From Ideonella livida (lineage in GTDB: Bacteria; Pseudomonadota; Gammaproteobacteria; Burkholderiales; Burkholderiaceae_C): a DNA stretch of 64,000 bases. The notes beneath the pieces are model-generated. The model was not told where the DNA came from and searched no databases. It saw only the letters and a list, made by a program, of their open reading frames with translations. Position 1 is the stretch's first letter, and each line of letters starts with the position of its first letter. The translations under genes and the position numbers were made by a program. Where the stretch lies: contig NZ_JAAGOH010000008.1 in the NCBI RefSeq assembly GCF_010499455.1, positions 62,001 to 126,000 on the forward strand, written 5' to 3'. Below, in pieces: positions 62,601 through 64,000 of this stretch.

Positions 62601-64000
62601 ATGACAACTCTCACCCTGGTGCCCGGCGCCCTCACCCTGGAACAACTGCAGGCGGTGCACGCCGGCGGCGTGGCCGTGCAGCTCGATCCGGCCGCGCTGC
62701 CCGGCATCCGCGCCAGCGCCGCGCTGGTGCAGGCCGCTGCCGCTGGCAACGCACCCGTCTACGGCGTGAACACCGGCTTTGGCAAGCTGGCCAACCAGCG
62801 CATTTCCACCGCCGACCTGGACACGCTGCAGCTCAACCTGATCCGCTCGCACTCGGTGGGTGTGGGCGAGCCGCTGGCGCCCGAAGTGGTGCGCCTGATG
62901 CTGCTGACCAAGGCCGCCAGCCTGGCGCGTGGCCACTCCGGCGTGCGCGAGGTGGTGATCGACACCCTGCTGGCGGTACTGAACGCCGGCTTGGTGCCCT
63001 GCGTGCCCAGCCAGGGCTCGGTGGGCGCCTCGGGTGACTTGGCGCCGCTCTCGCACATGACCCTGGCCCTGCTGGGCGAAGGCGAGTTTGTGGTGGACGG
63101 CCAGCGCCGCCCCGCCGCCGCCGTGCTGGCCCAAGCCGGCATCGCCCCGCTGCGCCTGGCCGCCAAAGAAGGTTTGGCGCTGATCAACGGCACGCAAACC
63201 TCCACCGCCCTGGCGCTGCACGGCTTTTTGGCCTTTGAGCCGGTGCTGGAATCGGCCCTGGTGGTGGGCGCCCTCACGGTGGACGCCGCCCGGGGCAGCG
63301 ACGGCCCGTTTGACCCGCGCATCCACGCCCTGCGTGGCCAACCCGGTCAGATCGACGTGGCCCAGTACTACCGCGCCCTGCTGGCCGGCAGCGCCATCCG
63401 CCAATCGCACACCGAAGGCGATGACCGCGTGCAAGACCCCTACTGCCTGCGCTGCCAGCCCCAGGTGGTGGGCGCCTGCCTGGACCAACTGCGCCACGCC
63501 GCGCTGGTGCTGGTGCGGGAGGCCAACGCCGTGACCGACAACCCGCTGGTGTTTGCCGATGCGAACGGCCAGGGCGAAATGATCTCCGGCGGCAACTTCC
63601 ACGCCGAGCCAGTGGCCCTGGCCGCCGACGCCTGCGCCGTGGCCATTGCCGAGGTGGGCGCCATTGCCGAGCGGCGCATCGCCATGATGATTGACGCCAG
63701 CGTCTCGCGCCTGCCGCCCTTCCTGACCAGCAATGCCGGCCTGAACAGCGGCTTCATGATCGCCCACGTCACCGCCGCCGCCTTGGCCAGCGAGAACAAG
63801 AGCCTGGCCCATCCCGCCAGCGTGGACAGCCTGCCCACCAGCGCCAACCAGGAAGACCATGTCTCCATGGCCACCTTCGCGGCACGACGCCTGCAACCCA
63901 TGATCGCCAACGTGGCCCGCATCATCGGCATTGAATGGCTGGCCGCCGCCCAGGGCATCGAGTTCTTGCGCCCGCTGGCCAGCTCCGCCGTGCTGGAGCA
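62601..64000 (+). CDS. hutH: Histidine ammonia-lyase HutH (partial, runs off right edge)
   Basis: 466 residues of about 500-520 visible. Deaminates histidine to urocanate. The methylidene-imidazolone cofactor forms from the A-S-G in [16 protein letters not shown] near residue 145; [38 protein letters not shown] and [14 protein letters not shown] are class-typical. The C-terminal roughly 40-50 residues lie outside the window. Lies 38 bases after hutU. Confidence 0.95.
   Translation, partial: MTTLTLVPGALTLEQLQAVHAGGVAVQLDPAALPGIRASAALVQAAAAGNAPVYGVNTGFGKLANQRISTADLDTLQLNLIRSHSVGVGEPLAPEVVRLMLLTKAASLARGHSGVREVVIDTLLAVLNAGLVPCVPSQGSVGASGDLAPLSHMTLALLGEGEFVVDGQRRPAAAVLAQAGIAPLRLAAKEGLALINGTQTSTALALHGFLAFEPVLESALVVGALTVDAARGSDGPFDPRIHALRGQPGQIDVAQYYRALLAGSAIRQSHTEGDDRVQDPYCLRCQPQVVGACLDQLRHAALVLVREANAVTDNPLVFADANGQGEMISGGNFHAEPVALAADACAVAIAEVGAIAERRIAMMIDASVSRLPPFLTSNAGLNSGFMIAHVTAAALASENKSLAHPASVDSLPTSANQEDHVSMATFAARRLQPMIANVARIIGIEWLAAAQGIEFLRPLASSAVLE

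Overview
The window is GC-rich, densely packed bacterial chromosome. Gene content (PEP-CTERM sorting tail, HutF/HutG-type histidine degradation, oxygen-independent-type cobalamin pathway, vanillate demethylase, mag/yfa alpha-2-macroglobulin operon) suggests a betaproteobacterium of the order Burkholderiales, possibly of the Leptothrix/Ideonella/Rubrivivax-like group. That placement is inferred from gene families only, without any rRNA. I saw no rRNA or tRNA genes, insertion sequences, prophage or CRISPR arrays.

Layout. 1-1.3 kb: a divergent vanillate O-demethylase pair (vanB-like partial on the left edge, vanA to the right) around a perfect VanR-type operator. 1.4-9.9 kb: a three-gene cluster (MazG-like pyrophosphohydrolase, unknown protein, 2H phosphoesterase), a universal stress protein, a Ser/Thr kinase with TPR-like C-terminus, a dmlR/dmlA pair for D-malate/tartrate, and a membrane PAS-GGDEF protein whose GGDEF motif is lost. 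9.9-15 kb: a sparse stretch with an orphan basic protein, a sulfotransferase, a PEP-CTERM protein with clear promoter and terminator, and phosphoglucomutase. 15-25.5 kb (minus strand): a complete yfaA-yfaT-yfaS-yfaQ-yfaP (mag-type) operon built round a thioester-less alpha-2-macroglobulin, ending in a truncated second yfaP-like reading frame.

26.6-50.7 kb: a large cobalamin regulon on the plus strand, in two units, each opened by a cobalamin riboswitch. Unit 1 covers uptake and the late steps (btuB, tonB, btuC, btuD, cobO, cobT, cbiB, cobD, cobS, cobC). Unit 2 covers a cobalt permease, corrin-ring assembly and amidation (cbiM-like, cobM, cbiX, cobH, cbiD, cobL, cobI, cbiG, cobE-cobJ fusion, ferredoxin, an acetyltransferase, cobB, cobU) and ends with btuF. 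Cobalt is inserted early (CbiX, CbiD and CbiG present; no CobG or CobNST). Precorrin-6A reductase, cobyric acid synthase and uroporphyrinogen methyltransferase are not in the window.

50.8-55.5 kb: an HtrA/DegP-type protease, two adjacent envelope proteins that share a small C-terminal module, and an AT-richer orphan gene that looks acquired. 55.6-64 kb: a histidine utilisation locus, hutF-hutG-hutI-hutD-hutC leftward (transcribed from hutC towards hutF) and hutU-hutH rightward, divergent around an inverted-repeat HutC-type operator that overlaps the hutU promoter. hutH runs off the right edge.
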